From contig JAQCKU010000002.1 of the NCBI GenBank assembly GCA_027592195.1, positions 1 to 49,615 on the forward strand: a stretch of 49,615 nt of DNA, given 5' to 3'. The position numbers were made by a program, and so were the translations under genes. The DNA comes from Actinomycetota bacterium. GTDB taxonomy: Bacteria; Actinomycetota; Actinomycetes; Nanopelagicales; Nanopelagicaceae. Of this stretch, positions 38,998 to 49,615 are shown piece after piece; position 1 is the stretch's first letter; every line of letters starts with the position of its first letter. The notes below the pieces were generated by a model. The model did no database searches. It was not told the DNA's origin and saw nothing but the letters and a program-made list of their open reading frames with translations.

Positions 38998-39675
38998 ATG
39001 AATTCTAGATTCGAAATTAAGCAGGGACCTCGAGCAAAAATAGCTGATGCACTTGACTCTGCCCATAGCGCACTTACCGCGGGTAAAGTGATAATCGCAC
39101 CGATTGAACATGCCTATGTTTTTGTTGCTGATGCATTTAATCATGGTGCGGTTGCAAAAATCCATCAACTTCGAGGCGACTCATCTGGCGTTGCAACACA
39201 GGTACTTATCCGAGATCAAGATCTTGTCAGGGGCCTTGCCGGTGAGTTTAATGAAGAGGCAAAACTCTTGGCAGAGAATTTTTGGCCAGGGTTGTTAACA
39301 ATTATTCTGCCAATTCAACGAGGACTGACATGGAATCTTGGCGATAGCAAAGAGTTGGGAAGAGTTGCACTTCGAGTTCCAAGTAATCGTTTTATGAGAG
39401 AGCTTCTCGCTCTCTCAGGCCCGCTCGCTATTGCATCGGCTACCCGCATCGGCATGAAGCCGGTCCGCAATACCTCACTCTTTCCCGCACTGGATTCAGA
39501 TCTCGGAGCAACCATTGATGCAGGTCTATTGCCAGCTGCACCTGGTGGCTTGGCTAGCACGATAGTTGAGATGAAAGCTGACGGCGTTGATCTCATCCGT
39601 GAGGGAGCTATCTCACGCGAGGAATTGGCGACTTTCATCCCTTCCATCGCGCGAGGATTAGATCCCACCGCTTAG
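38998..39675 (+). CDS. L-threonylcarbamoyladenylate synthase (Sua5/YwlC/TsaC family)
   Basis: KIHQLRGDSSG, LAENFWPGLLTIILP, GRVALRVPSNRFMRELL, GPLAIASATR; between prmC and glyA. Confidence 0.88.
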   Translation: MNSRFEIKQGPRAKIADALDSAHSALTAGKVIIAPIEHAYVFVADAFNHGAVAKIHQLRGDSSGVATQVLIRDQDLVRGLAGEFNEEAKLLAENFWPGLLTIILPIQRGLTWNLGDSKELGRVALRVPSNRFMRELLALSGPLAIASATRIGMKPVRNTSLFPALDSDLGATIDAGLLPAAPGGLASTIVEMKADGVDLIREGAISREELATFIPSIARGLDPTA

Positions 39676-39685
39676 GCTTATGCCC

Positions 39686-40948
39686 ATGTCAACTTTCTAT
39701 GGTCCAGATTTCCAAGCGCTACAAAGTTCTGATCCTCAGATAGCAGAGGTTCTCCTTAAAGAGCTTGATCGCCAGAGAATGAATTTACAACTTATCGCAA
39801 GTGAGAATTTCACATCTCCTGCAGTCTTGGCAACGCTTGGATCCACACTCTCCAATAAATATGCCGAAGGATATCCGGGGAAGAGATATTACGGTGGCTG
39901 CGAAGAAGTTGATGTGGCAGAAGAAATTGGTATTGCTCGTGCCAAGGAATTATTTGGTGCAGAGCATGCAAATCTTCAACCACACTCTGGCGCTAGTGCA
40001 AATGTTGCGATTTATCAAGCTTTTACAAAGCCTGGAGATACCGTTCTTGCAATGTCTCTGGCAGAAGGTGGCCATTTAACTCACGGATCTAAAGTAAATT
40101 TCTCAGGCAAATGGTTCAATGTAGTTTCATACGGAGTCCGGAAAGATAATGAAAGAATTGATTACGATGAGCTAGAGGCTTTAGCGCATCAACATAAACC
40201 AAAGATGATCTGTTCTGGTGCGACCGCCTATCCAAGTTTGATTGATTTCAAACGGATACGTCAGATATGTGATGCGGTTGGTGCAATTATGTGGGTAGAT
40301 GCTGCTCACTTTATTGGTCTTGTTGCAGGAAAGGCGATTGAATCACCAGTGCCGTATGCCGATGCCGTCTCATTTACAACGCATAAAGTTTTGCGTGGAC
40401 CTCGTGGTGGCATGATTTTAAGTAAGGCAGAACATGCAGCGGCGATAGATAAAGCGGTTTTTCCAGGGATGCAGGGCGGGCCAATTATGAGCGCTGTCGC
40501 TGGCAAGGCAGTTGCGCTCAAAGAGTGCGCCACCTCTGAATATCAAGATTATGCAAAGAAAGTGATTGAAAATTGTAAAGAGCTTGCCGCCTCACTTGAA
40601 AATGAAGGGATGCGAGCAGTCTCTGGTGGAACTGAGACACATCTTGCCTTGATCGATATCCGCTCAACGGGAGTAACTGGAAAAGAAGGCGATGAACGGT
40701 GCTCTCAATCTGGAATTACTCTCAATAAAAATGCGATTCCATTTGATCCAGAGAAACCTTCGATTACCAGCGGAATTAGAGTTGGTACAGCCGCCGTGAC
40801 AACGGCCGGCATGGGCAGAGCAGAGATGAAAGAAATTGCATCTTTAATTGCCAGAGCTATCCGCGATGGTGCAGATCGCGAGAAGGCTGCGAAGATTATG
40901 CAAGATGTGCACTCTCTGACAGCGCAATTTCCGGTTTACCCTCGGTAA
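39686..40948 (+). CDS. glyA: Serine hydroxymethyltransferase (ORF opens at 39680; ATG 39686 preferred)
   Basis: LQLIASENFTSPAVLATLGSTLSNKYAEGYPGKRYYGGCEEVD; VSFTTHKVLRGPRGG PLP-Lys. Confidence 0.97.
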   Translation: MSTFYGPDFQALQSSDPQIAEVLLKELDRQRMNLQLIASENFTSPAVLATLGSTLSNKYAEGYPGKRYYGGCEEVDVAEEIGIARAKELFGAEHANLQPHSGASANVAIYQAFTKPGDTVLAMSLAEGGHLTHGSKVNFSGKWFNVVSYGVRKDNERIDYDELEALAHQHKPKMICSGATAYPSLIDFKRIRQICDAVGAIMWVDAAHFIGLVAGKAIESPVPYADAVSFTTHKVLRGPRGGMILSKAEHAAAIDKAVFPGMQGGPIMSAVAGKAVALKECATSEYQDYAKKVIENCKELAASLENEGMRAVSGGTETHLALIDIRSTGVTGKEGDERCSQSGITLNKNAIPFDPEKPSITSGIRVGTAAVTTAGMGRAEMKEIASLIARAIRDGADREKAAKIMQDVHSLTAQFPVYPR

Positions 40949-40951
40949 ATT

Positions 40952-42055
40952 GTGCGCGAATATCTCCTAGTACTCTTTATCGCTGCAGCTCTTACCTATC
41001 TCATCACACCTTGGGTTCGCTCACTTGCAATAAAGGCAGGTGCAGTCGCAAAGGTTCGTGATCGAGATATTCATATCGCATCAACTCCACGATGGGGTGG
41101 CTTTGCTATGTGGGCTGCGCTTGCAATTACCCTTCTTATGGTTAGCAATTTAAACCTGGTGGGGAAATCTTTTACACGTGAGCTACTTGGCGTTTTTCTC
41201 GCAGCAACTTTTGTAGTTGTTCTGGGAATTTTAGATGATCGATTTGAACTTGATGCAATTACAAAATTAGCAGGCCAGAGCCTTGCCGCTGGAATTTTAT
41301 TAATTTTTGGTATTCAAATTTTATGGATACCAGTAAATGGAATTGTCATCCTACCCACCAATATTGGACAGTTTTTAACAGTAATCGTAGTTCTTATTAC
41401 CATTAACGCAGTTAATTTTGTTGATGGACTTGATGGTTTAGCTTCAGGAATCGTTGCCATATCTGCCGCTGCGCTCTTTGGTTTTGCCTATCTCCTAGCG
41501 GTTGAAAATGAGTTCCCTCGAGCAGGAGCTCCATCTCTCGTGAGTGCGTTAATGATTGGTCTTTGTCTTGGGTTTCTTCCACATAATTTTCATCCGGCAA
41601 AGATATTTATGGGAGATTCTGGATCGATGCTTCTAGGTCTGATGCTTGCAGCATCAGCAATTACGCTCTCAAGTCAAGTAGATATAAATGCAGCATTTTC
41701 TGAGAGCCTTGTCCCGGCGCTTCTTCCCATTCTCCTTCCCTTTATGGTTTTAGCGATTCCGCTCTTAGATTTTATTCTCGCCATTATGAGAAGAGTGAGA
41801 GCTGGAAAATCTCCTTTCGCGCCTGATAAAAAGCATATCCATCATAAATTGATGGAATTGGGAAATTCACAACAGCGAGCAACTGTAGTTCTCTATCTCT
41901 GGACAGCTATGTTGGCGATTCCAGCGATGGCTTCAGCATTTCTGCCGCTATGGCAGGCAGCAGTTATCGGACTACTTCTTTTAATTCTTTCGCTTGCCGT
42001 AAATAAATCAAAGTTAGATTTCACCACAAAACGAGTCAAAATCGATTTCGAGTAG
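40952..42055 (+). CDS. Undecaprenyl-phosphate GlcNAc-1-phosphate transferase (WecA/TagO-like MraY family)
   Basis: LGILDDRFELDAITKLAGQ, NAVNFVDGLDGLASG, KIFMGDSGSMLLG, DKKHIHHKLMELG; GTG start. Confidence 0.93.
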   Translation: MREYLLVLFIAAALTYLITPWVRSLAIKAGAVAKVRDRDIHIASTPRWGGFAMWAALAITLLMVSNLNLVGKSFTRELLGVFLAATFVVVLGILDDRFELDAITKLAGQSLAAGILLIFGIQILWIPVNGIVILPTNIGQFLTVIVVLITINAVNFVDGLDGLASGIVAISAAALFGFAYLLAVENEFPRAGAPSLVSALMIGLCLGFLPHNFHPAKIFMGDSGSMLLGLMLAASAITLSSQVDINAAFSESLVPALLPILLPFMVLAIPLLDFILAIMRRVRAGKSPFAPDKKHIHHKLMELGNSQQRATVVLYLWTAMLAIPAMASAFLPLWQAAVIGLLLLILSLAVNKSKLDFTTKRVKIDFE

Positions 42056-42064
42056 TGTTCTTAT

Positions 42065-42523
42065 ATGAATGATCCCGAGAATGATCCTAAGAATGATCCT
42101 AAGAATGAGATGAGTAACAAAAATAATTGGCAGAGCACCCTCTGGAAGCGAGCTCTTCTGCCATCTCTATTTGTCAGCTCCCTTGCACTCATTCTCGGAT
42201 CGTTGCTGAAAGGAAGCGCTGGTTTATGGGGAGCGCTCCTAGCAACATTTACCGTATTGATCTTCTTCTCAGTTCATCTAGGTGTTGCCTCATTAACAAG
42301 AAAGATGGATCCAGCCAGCACTATGGCGCTGGCGATGCTCTCTTATCTACTCAAGATCACCTTTATGGCGCTCTTTCTCGTCCTGGTTACCCGATTAACA
42401 AGCCCAGAGACGATCGATCGAACGGTCTTTGGCGCCACATCGATCGTGCTCATCTTTACTTGGTTAGCTGGAGAGATCCGAGCCTTTTTAAAGCTAAGAT
42501 CTGTTCTTGATGTCGAGCAATAG
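42065..42523 (+). CDS. AtpI-like membrane protein
   Basis: Four hydrophobic segments, start of the atp cluster; N-terminal NDP(E/K) tandem repeat. Confidence 0.7.
   Translation: MNDPENDPKNDPKNEMSNKNNWQSTLWKRALLPSLFVSSLALILGSLLKGSAGLWGALLATFTVLIFFSVHLGVASLTRKMDPASTMALAMLSYLLKITFMALFLVLVTRLTSPETIDRTVFGATSIVLIFTWLAGEIRAFLKLRSVLDVEQ
42068..42103 (+). repeat. 12-bp x 3 in-frame tandem repeat (aatgatcctaag) at the AtpI-like N-terminus, encoding NDPE-NDPK-NDPK
   Basis: aatgatcccgag / aatgatcctaag / aatgatcctaag. Confidence 0.9.
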
Positions 42524-42737
42524 CCAAGGCCCAGATAAAGATCGAGAGAGTAAACGTGCCGAAGAGGGTGCGCTCTGGTCGATCTTTGCCTATCTCCTCT
42601 CAGGACTTATCGTCTGGGGCGGGATTGGCTACGGCCTAGATCAGTGGCTCGATAAGAATTTCTTCACCTTGATCGGACTGCTGCTAGGTATGGGAGCTGC
42701 CCTTTATCTCGTCTGGCTCCGCTTCGGGCGAAAATAA
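42510..42737 (+). CDS. AtpZ/AtpI-family small membrane protein
   Basis: LWSIFAYLLSGLIVWGGIGYGLDQWLDKNFFTLIGLLLGMGAALYLVWLRF; overlaps upstream gene. Confidence 0.75.
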   Translation: MSSNSQGPDKDRESKRAEEGALWSIFAYLLSGLIVWGGIGYGLDQWLDKNFFTLIGLLLGMGAALYLVWLRFGRK

Positions 42738-42947
42738 GCAATCCTGAGAGCAGGTATCGGCTAGTGGCCTGATGAGTGGCCTGAAGGATAAATCACAGTG
42801 AAAAACTGATCTGAGAGTAGTTTCCAATTTTTAGAAATCGCCCCTTGTCCTTTAGGGTTACGGGCGTCTAGAGGCCCCAGAAGCATTAGCTGAAGCTGAT
42901 GGCCAGGGGTTGGCCAAGGAAGACTCGAACTTTTTGGGAGATTCTGC

Positions 42948-43730
42948 GTGGGAAAAATTTTGGCAGCGACTGGTGAGGGTTTTAATCCACCGGGTGCTAA
43001 AGATTTTGATCTTCCTCCATTTATCGATGGCGTAGCTTTCGCGACTAAACCAATTCTTCTTCTATTTCTCTCGGTTGCACTCATTTCGTTTTTCTTTATC
43101 GTCTCCTCACGTAAAGCTGCAGTGGTGCCAAGCAAACTGCAATTTGCAGGTGAAGGCGTTTACAGCTTTGTCCGTGAAGGTTTAGGGCGAGAAATCATTG
43201 GCCATGATTTCTTAAAATTTGTTCCATACCTTTTTACGCTTTTCACATTTATTTTAGTAAATAATTTCTTTGGAATTATTCCTTTAATTCAATTTCCAAC
43301 AATGTCTCGAGTCTCATTTCCTTATGTTCTAGCGGTCATTACATTTCTTGTCTTCCACTATGTCGGTGTAAAGAAACAGGGAGTTATTAAGTACATTAAA
43401 GAAATTGCATTTATGCCAGGTGTTCCAAAGCCGGTCTATATTCTCTTGACGCCAATAGAGATTGCAACATTTTTTATAGTACGTCCGCTAACGCTCTCAC
43501 TCCGTCTTTTTGCAAATATGTTTGCCGGACATCTTCTTCTGCTCGTCTTTTTCTTAGGGGGAGAGCACCTTCTTATGGGCGCCATTGGTTTGAAAATTGT
43601 GAGTCCATTTGCCTTTATTATTGGGATTGCACTGACTTTCTTTGAATTTATGATTCAAATACTTCAGGCATATATCTTTACACTACTAACAGCGCTCTAT
43701 ATCGCTGGAGCGTTGGCGGATGAGCACTAA
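42948..43730 (+). CDS. atpB: F0F1 ATP synthase subunit a
   Basis: PLTLSLRLFANMFAGHLLL Arg motif; C-terminal FEFMIQILQAYIFTLLTALYIAGALADEH; GTG start. Confidence 0.95.
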   Translation: MGKILAATGEGFNPPGAKDFDLPPFIDGVAFATKPILLLFLSVALISFFFIVSSRKAAVVPSKLQFAGEGVYSFVREGLGREIIGHDFLKFVPYLFTLFTFILVNNFFGIIPLIQFPTMSRVSFPYVLAVITFLVFHYVGVKKQGVIKYIKEIAFMPGVPKPVYILLTPIEIATFFIVRPLTLSLRLFANMFAGHLLLLVFFLGGEHLLMGAIGLKIVSPFAFIIGIALTFFEFMIQILQAYIFTLLTALYIAGALADEH

Positions 43731-43829
43731 GAGTAAATAAGAGTAAAGAAGAGAAAAACGAGATAAGGAAATAAGTTAAGAATTCCGAATCGCGCTCGGT
43801 GATTCGGTGAAGATGGAAGGGTAAGAACA

Positions 43830-44033
43830 ATGGATGGTTCGCTCAATCTGGTCGGTTATGGCCTATCTGCAATTGGACCAGCAATCGCAACTGGCATGAT
43901 CTTTGCTGCTTATATAAGCGGAGTAGCACGCCAACCTGAAGCGCGTTCAGTTCTCCAACCAATTGCGTTCCTCGGATTCGCTTTGGCTGAAGCACTCGCA
44001 CTCTTTGGTCTAGTCCTAGCATTCGTCCTCTAA
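43830..44033 (+). CDS. atpE: F0F1 ATP synthase subunit c
   Basis: [37 protein letters not shown] (H+-type Glu followed by Ala). Confidence 0.96.
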   Translation: MDGSLNLVGYGLSAIGPAIATGMIFAAYISGVARQPEARSVLQPIAFLGFALAEALALFGLVLAFVL

Positions 44034-44053
44034 GTGAGAACGAATAGATAACT

Positions 44054-44584
44054 ATGAAGACATTTTCGTTTGCAGCAGCAGAAGAGTTAAACCCACTCAT
44101 CCCTCATACTGCTGAGATCATTGCAGGCTTTATCGCTTTTGCGCTTTTGTATATGGTCATTCGCAGCAAAGTAACGCCAATGTTTGAGAAGGCATTTACA
44201 GCAAGAACTGAGGCGATCGAAGGGGGAATGGCTAAGGCAGAGCAGGCTCAACGCGATGCGGAAGTAGCCCTCGCTCAATATACAAAGCAGCTAGCAAGTG
44301 CACAGACAGAGGCGCTCTCAATAAGGGAGGAAGCAAGAGTCCAAGGTGCAGCAATTTTGGAAGAGCTTCGCATGCAAGCTCAACAAGATGCGGCACGGAT
44401 CACAGCGGCAGCAAGCGCCTCTATTGAGTCGGAACGGCAACAGGCGATTGTTTCGCTACGCAATGAAGTGGGAACTTTAGCGACAGAGCTTGCCTCCAAA
44501 ATTGTTGGTGAGGCCCTTGAAGATCAGGTGAGACAGTCACGGATAGTTGACCGTTTCCTTGAAGATCTTGAGAAGAGTCGGTAG
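44054..44584 (+). CDS. atpF: F0F1 ATP synthase subunit b
   Basis: N-terminal TM then long coiled coil; between atpE and atpH. Confidence 0.93.
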   Translation: MKTFSFAAAEELNPLIPHTAEIIAGFIAFALLYMVIRSKVTPMFEKAFTARTEAIEGGMAKAEQAQRDAEVALAQYTKQLASAQTEALSIREEARVQGAAILEELRMQAQQDAARITAAASASIESERQQAIVSLRNEVGTLATELASKIVGEALEDQVRQSRIVDRFLEDLEKSR

Positions 44585-44663
44585 CAGTAAAGAGTTTTAA
44601 GAGAACTATTACATATTTATAGAGATATATCTCCAGCTAAAAATTGAGAGTTAGGAAGAGTTA

Positions 44664-45503
44664 ATGTCAAAGAAAGATCTTGGTGGGACAAGCAGATCAT
44701 CGCTTGCCGCAGTCAGGTCTATCCTCGACGAAAAACTCAAAGGTTTAGATGCCAAGGCGAGCCAGCTCATGGCCCAGGATCTCTTTACAGCCTTAGCAAT
44801 TACTGATTCATCCCTTGGCCTGCGTCGCGCACTGACCGATCCTTCTCGAGATAGCGGAGCTAAAGGTAAATTAGTGGAAGATCTTTTTGGGAAAGTGATA
44901 TCACCGGGCGCACTTTCCTTAATAAGGGCACTTTCGAGCCAACGTTGGTCTTCATCTGGCAACTTCTCTGATGCTTTGGAGGCGATTGCAATTGGAGCGC
45001 TAGCAGCATCTGCAGAGGGAGCAGGAGAATTAGAGAAGGTTGAGGTAGAAATCTTCTCTATAGGACGGATTGTTACCTCTGAAAGTGAGCTTCGCCAGAG
45101 CCTCAATGATCGAAAATATTCTGGTGAGGCAAAGAGTTCACTCCTTCGCTCCATATTTGAAGGCAAGGTTTCAGGCTCAACCCTTCGAGTACTGAACTAC
45201 ATCAGCGCACATCTTCGAGGAAGAAATATTGAGCGGACAATTGAATTTTATGGCACCGCTCTTGCCTCCTATAAGGAGCGCTCTGTGGCTCATGTGAAGA
45301 GCGCAATTGCGCTCAGCGCAGAGCAAGAGAGCAAGCTCGCTTCAGCTCTTGAAAAATCACTTGGCAGACGAGTTCGTTTAAGTGTTGAAGTTGATCCAAC
45401 TGTTCTGGGGGGAATCTCCATTCAGGTAGGAGATGAGCTCATCGATGGCACTGTTATTAACCGACTTGTGAATGCAAGTCGTTCATTGGTCGGAAAGCAA
45501 TAG
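44664..45503 (+). CDS. atpH: F0F1 ATP synthase subunit delta
   Basis: C-terminal VRLSVEVDPTVLGGISIQVGDELIDGTVINRL. Confidence 0.94.
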   Translation: MSKKDLGGTSRSSLAAVRSILDEKLKGLDAKASQLMAQDLFTALAITDSSLGLRRALTDPSRDSGAKGKLVEDLFGKVISPGALSLIRALSSQRWSSSGNFSDALEAIAIGALAASAEGAGELEKVEVEIFSIGRIVTSESELRQSLNDRKYSGEAKSSLLRSIFEGKVSGSTLRVLNYISAHLRGRNIERTIEFYGTALASYKERSVAHVKSAIALSAEQESKLASALEKSLGRRVRLSVEVDPTVLGGISIQVGDELIDGTVINRLVNASRSLVGKQ

Positions 45504-45521
45504 AAAACAAAGGAGATAAAC

Positions 45522-47147
45522 ATGGCGGACATTGCGATTAAACCAGAAGCGATCCGTGATGCCTTAACGAGTTTTGTTAAGTCATACGATCCGGGTGTCG
45601 CATCTCGCGATGAAATCGGAACTGTTGTTGAAGCAGGCGATGGCATTGCTCGTGTTGAGGGTCTTCCTTCAACGATGACCAACGAGTTGCTTAAATTCGA
45701 GAACGGAACCTTAGGGCTTGCACTCAATCTTGATGTCCGCGAAATCGGCGTTGTTATCTTGGGTGAGTTCACAGGCATCGAAGAGGGAACCCAGGTTCGT
45801 CGAACCGGCGAGATCCTCTCTGTCCCAGTAGGCGATGGTTTCCTAGGTCGCGTTGTTGATGCGCTAGGTCGCCCCATTGATGGAAAAGGTGAAATTAAGG
45901 CTGAAGCGATTAGAGCACTTGAACTTCAGGCGCCCTCAGTTGTTCAACGTCAACCGGTGAAAGAACCGTTGGCCACAGGTATTAAAGCTATCGATGCTAT
46001 GACTGCTATCGGTCGAGGACAGCGACAACTTATTATTGGTGATCGTCAGACCGGAAAGACCGCAGTTGCTATCGATACCATCATTAACCAGAAAGATAAT
46101 TGGAACTCTGGTGATCCAAAGAAGCGCGTGAAATGTATCTATGTAGCTATTGGACAAAAAGGTTCAACAATTGCTTCTGTAAAGGCAGCCCTTGAAGAAG
46201 CTGGCGCAATGGAGTACACAACAATTGTTGCTGCTCCAGCATCAGATCCTGCTGGTTTTAAATATCTATCTCCTTATGCAGGTTCTGCCATTGGCCAGCA
46301 TTGGATGTACAAGGGCGATCACGTATTAATTGTTTTTGATGATCTATCAAAACAAGCTGAGGCTTATAGAAGCGTCTCGCTCCTACTGCGTCGTCCACCA
46401 GGTCGCGAAGCCTATCCAGGAGATGTTTTCTACTTACATTCACGACTTCTTGAGCGTTGCGCAAAGCTCTCTGATGAGTTAGGTGGCGGTTCAATGACTG
46501 GACTTCCCATCATTGAGACGAAAGGTAATGACGTTTCAGCCTTTATCCCAACAAACGTTATCTCGATTACAGATGGTCAGTGCTTCCTTGAGACAGATCT
46601 ATTTAACGCTGGCGTACGTCCTGCAATCAACGTAGGTATCTCGGTATCTCGTGTTGGTGGTTCTGCACAGACTAAAGCTATGAAAAAGATTGCTGGTCGT
46701 CTCCGACTTGATCTGGCGCAGTTCCGAGAGCTTGAAGCTTTTGCTGCCTTTGGATCAGATCTTGATGCCGCATCGAAGGCGCAGCTTGAGCGAGGAGCAC
46801 GTCTTGTTGAATTGTTAAAGCAGGGTCAGTACTCACCATTCTCACTCGAGCGAATGATTCTCTCAATCTGGGCGGGAACTACTGGACAGCTTGATGATAT
46901 TGCCGTTGCTGATATTCGACGTTTTGAGAGCGAGTTCTTGGACTTTGTCTCACGTGAACGGAAAGAAATATTCCAGGTAATTGCAGAGACAAAAGAACTC
47001 TCTGACGATACGGTAGCAAAGATGGTTGAAGCGGTATCTGCCTTTAAAAAGCAGTTTGCGGCAACCGGATCACAATCTATTAATGAAGCGGATGTTCCTG
47101 CTGAAGGCCATGACGCTCAGGAGCAAATCACGAGGTATAAGAAGTAA
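45522..47147 (+). CDS. atpA: F0F1 ATP synthase subunit alpha
   Basis: [51 protein letters not shown]. Confidence 0.98.
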   Translation: MADIAIKPEAIRDALTSFVKSYDPGVASRDEIGTVVEAGDGIARVEGLPSTMTNELLKFENGTLGLALNLDVREIGVVILGEFTGIEEGTQVRRTGEILSVPVGDGFLGRVVDALGRPIDGKGEIKAEAIRALELQAPSVVQRQPVKEPLATGIKAIDAMTAIGRGQRQLIIGDRQTGKTAVAIDTIINQKDNWNSGDPKKRVKCIYVAIGQKGSTIASVKAALEEAGAMEYTTIVAAPASDPAGFKYLSPYAGSAIGQHWMYKGDHVLIVFDDLSKQAEAYRSVSLLLRRPPGREAYPGDVFYLHSRLLERCAKLSDELGGGSMTGLPIIETKGNDVSAFIPTNVISITDGQCFLETDLFNAGVRPAINVGISVSRVGGSAQTKAMKKIAGRLRLDLAQFRELEAFAAFGSDLDAASKAQLERGARLVELLKQGQYSPFSLERMILSIWAGTTGQLDDIAVADIRRFESEFLDFVSRERKEIFQVIAETKELSDDTVAKMVEAVSAFKKQFAATGSQSINEADVPAEGHDAQEQITRYKK

Positions 47148-47150
47148 ATC

Positions 47151-48065
47151 ATGGGTGCTCAACTTCGTATATATCGTCGACGTATTCGCTCGGTTAAAGC
47201 AACCAAGAAGATTACTCGTGCCATGGAACTTATCTCGGCATCGCGTATCGTCAAGGCGCAACAACGAGTATCTGCATCGACTCCTTATGCGAACGAGTTA
47301 ACTCGAGCAGTATCTGCAGTGGCAACATTTTCAAATACTGATCACCCATTAACTTCTACTTCAGAGAATCCAAAACGAGCTGCGGTATTAATTATCACCG
47401 CCGATCGTGGAATGGCTGGAGCCTATTCAAGCGCTGCAATAAAAGAAGGTGATGGCCTCATCAACGGTCTTAAAGAGCGTGGATTGGAAGTGAACGTATT
47501 TCTTGTCGGAAGAAAAGCTATTAATTACTACAAATTCCGAAATAGAAAGATCACCAATTCATGGAGTGGATTTTCTGATAATCCGACTTATGCAGATGCA
47601 AAAGCGGTATCAGATGATCTCATCGCATCATTTTTACGAGATGCTCAGATCGATCTTACCGGTGTAGATGAGCTACATGTTGTCTACACTGAATTTCGAT
47701 CCATGATTTCTCAACTTCCTTTCTCCAAGAGAATGCTTCCCCTTGAAGTTGTTGAAAGTGATGGACCTGCTCCACAAGGTCTTCTTCCTATGTATGAATT
47801 TGAACCTAACGCAAGTGAGGTTCTTAATGCGCTGTTGCCACGTTACATCGAGTCACGTGTTTACAACGCAATGCTTCAAAGCGCTGCATCAGAGCATGCG
47901 GCAAGACGTAGAGCAATGAAATCAGCAACTGATAATGCTGATGAGTTAATCAAATCCTTTACCCGACTTGCTAATGCGGCTCGTCAGGCAGAAATTACCC
48001 AAGAGATCAGTGAAATTGTAGGCGGCGCGGATGCGTTGTCTTCAGCTAGTGCAGGGAGCGAATAA
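47151..48065 (+). CDS. atpG: F0F1 ATP synthase subunit gamma
   Basis: N-terminal [30 protein letters not shown]-terminal [18 protein letters not shown]-type motif. Confidence 0.97.
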   Translation: MGAQLRIYRRRIRSVKATKKITRAMELISASRIVKAQQRVSASTPYANELTRAVSAVATFSNTDHPLTSTSENPKRAAVLIITADRGMAGAYSSAAIKEGDGLINGLKERGLEVNVFLVGRKAINYYKFRNRKITNSWSGFSDNPTYADAKAVSDDLIASFLRDAQIDLTGVDELHVVYTEFRSMISQLPFSKRMLPLEVVESDGPAPQGLLPMYEFEPNASEVLNALLPRYIESRVYNAMLQSAASEHAARRRAMKSATDNADELIKSFTRLANAARQAEITQEISEIVGGADALSSASAGSE

Positions 48066-49487
<1,422 letters not shown>

Positions 49488-49490
49488 GCG

Positions 49491-49615
49491 ATGTCAGAGC
49501 TACGCGTTGAATTAGTTTCACCAGAGAAGCGGGTGTGGAGTGGCGGCGCCGTAGTGGTCTCAGCCAGAACTCTTGAAGGCGATATTGGTATTTTGCTAGA
49601 CCACTCTCCGCTCTT
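49491..49615 (+). CDS. atpC: F0F1 ATP synthase subunit epsilon, truncated by window edge
   Basis: MSELRVELVSPEKRVWSGGAVVVSARTLEGDIGILLDHSPL. Confidence 0.92.
   Translation, partial: MSELRVELVSPEKRVWSGGAVVVSARTLEGDIGILLDHSPL

Noticed and set aside
44651-45166. 171-aa minus-strand ORF opposite atpH
   Set aside because: Antisense to a clear atpH; Ser-rich shadow composition. The same logic applies to ORFs opposite atpA, atpD, prmC, glyA, pntB, pntAA and thrB

Overview
The window is about 49.6 kb of a moderate-GC actinobacterial chromosome. It contains actinorhodopsin and the order thrB-rho-rpmE-prfA-prmC-sua5-glyA-wecA-atp, so it looks like a streamlined freshwater actinobacterium of the acI/Nanopelagicales type (inference from gene content only). 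Most of it is core genome: mmsA (partial), prfB, ftsEX, an S41 protease, smpB-ssrA, a DUF222/HNH gene, a branched-chain amino-acid-type ABC transporter, split pntAA/AB/B, argF, DUF3039, GH18, clpS-DUF2017, actinorhodopsin, murI-rph-rdgB, a Lys-rich membrane protein, an acyltransferase-3/SGNH protein, a coiled-coil protein, tRNA-Leu(UAG), argS-lysA-hom-thrC-thrB, rho, rpmE, prfA, prmC, sua5, glyA, wecA-like, and the atp operon up to a truncated atpC. I found no CRISPR array, prophage, transposase or rRNA. The best candidates for new biology are: (i) a histone H1-like AKK-repeat domain fused through one TM helix to an external FN3-like domain; (ii) a near-palindromic shared -10 element that could drive divergent leaderless argF and DUF3039 transcripts; (iii) a recurrent TANNCT-(6-7 nt)-start-codon arrangement at about nine positions; (iv) a hairpin-rich leader upstream of actinorhodopsin; and (v) short leader ORFs upstream of rho and of the S41 protease. 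All functional claims beyond family assignment are hypotheses.
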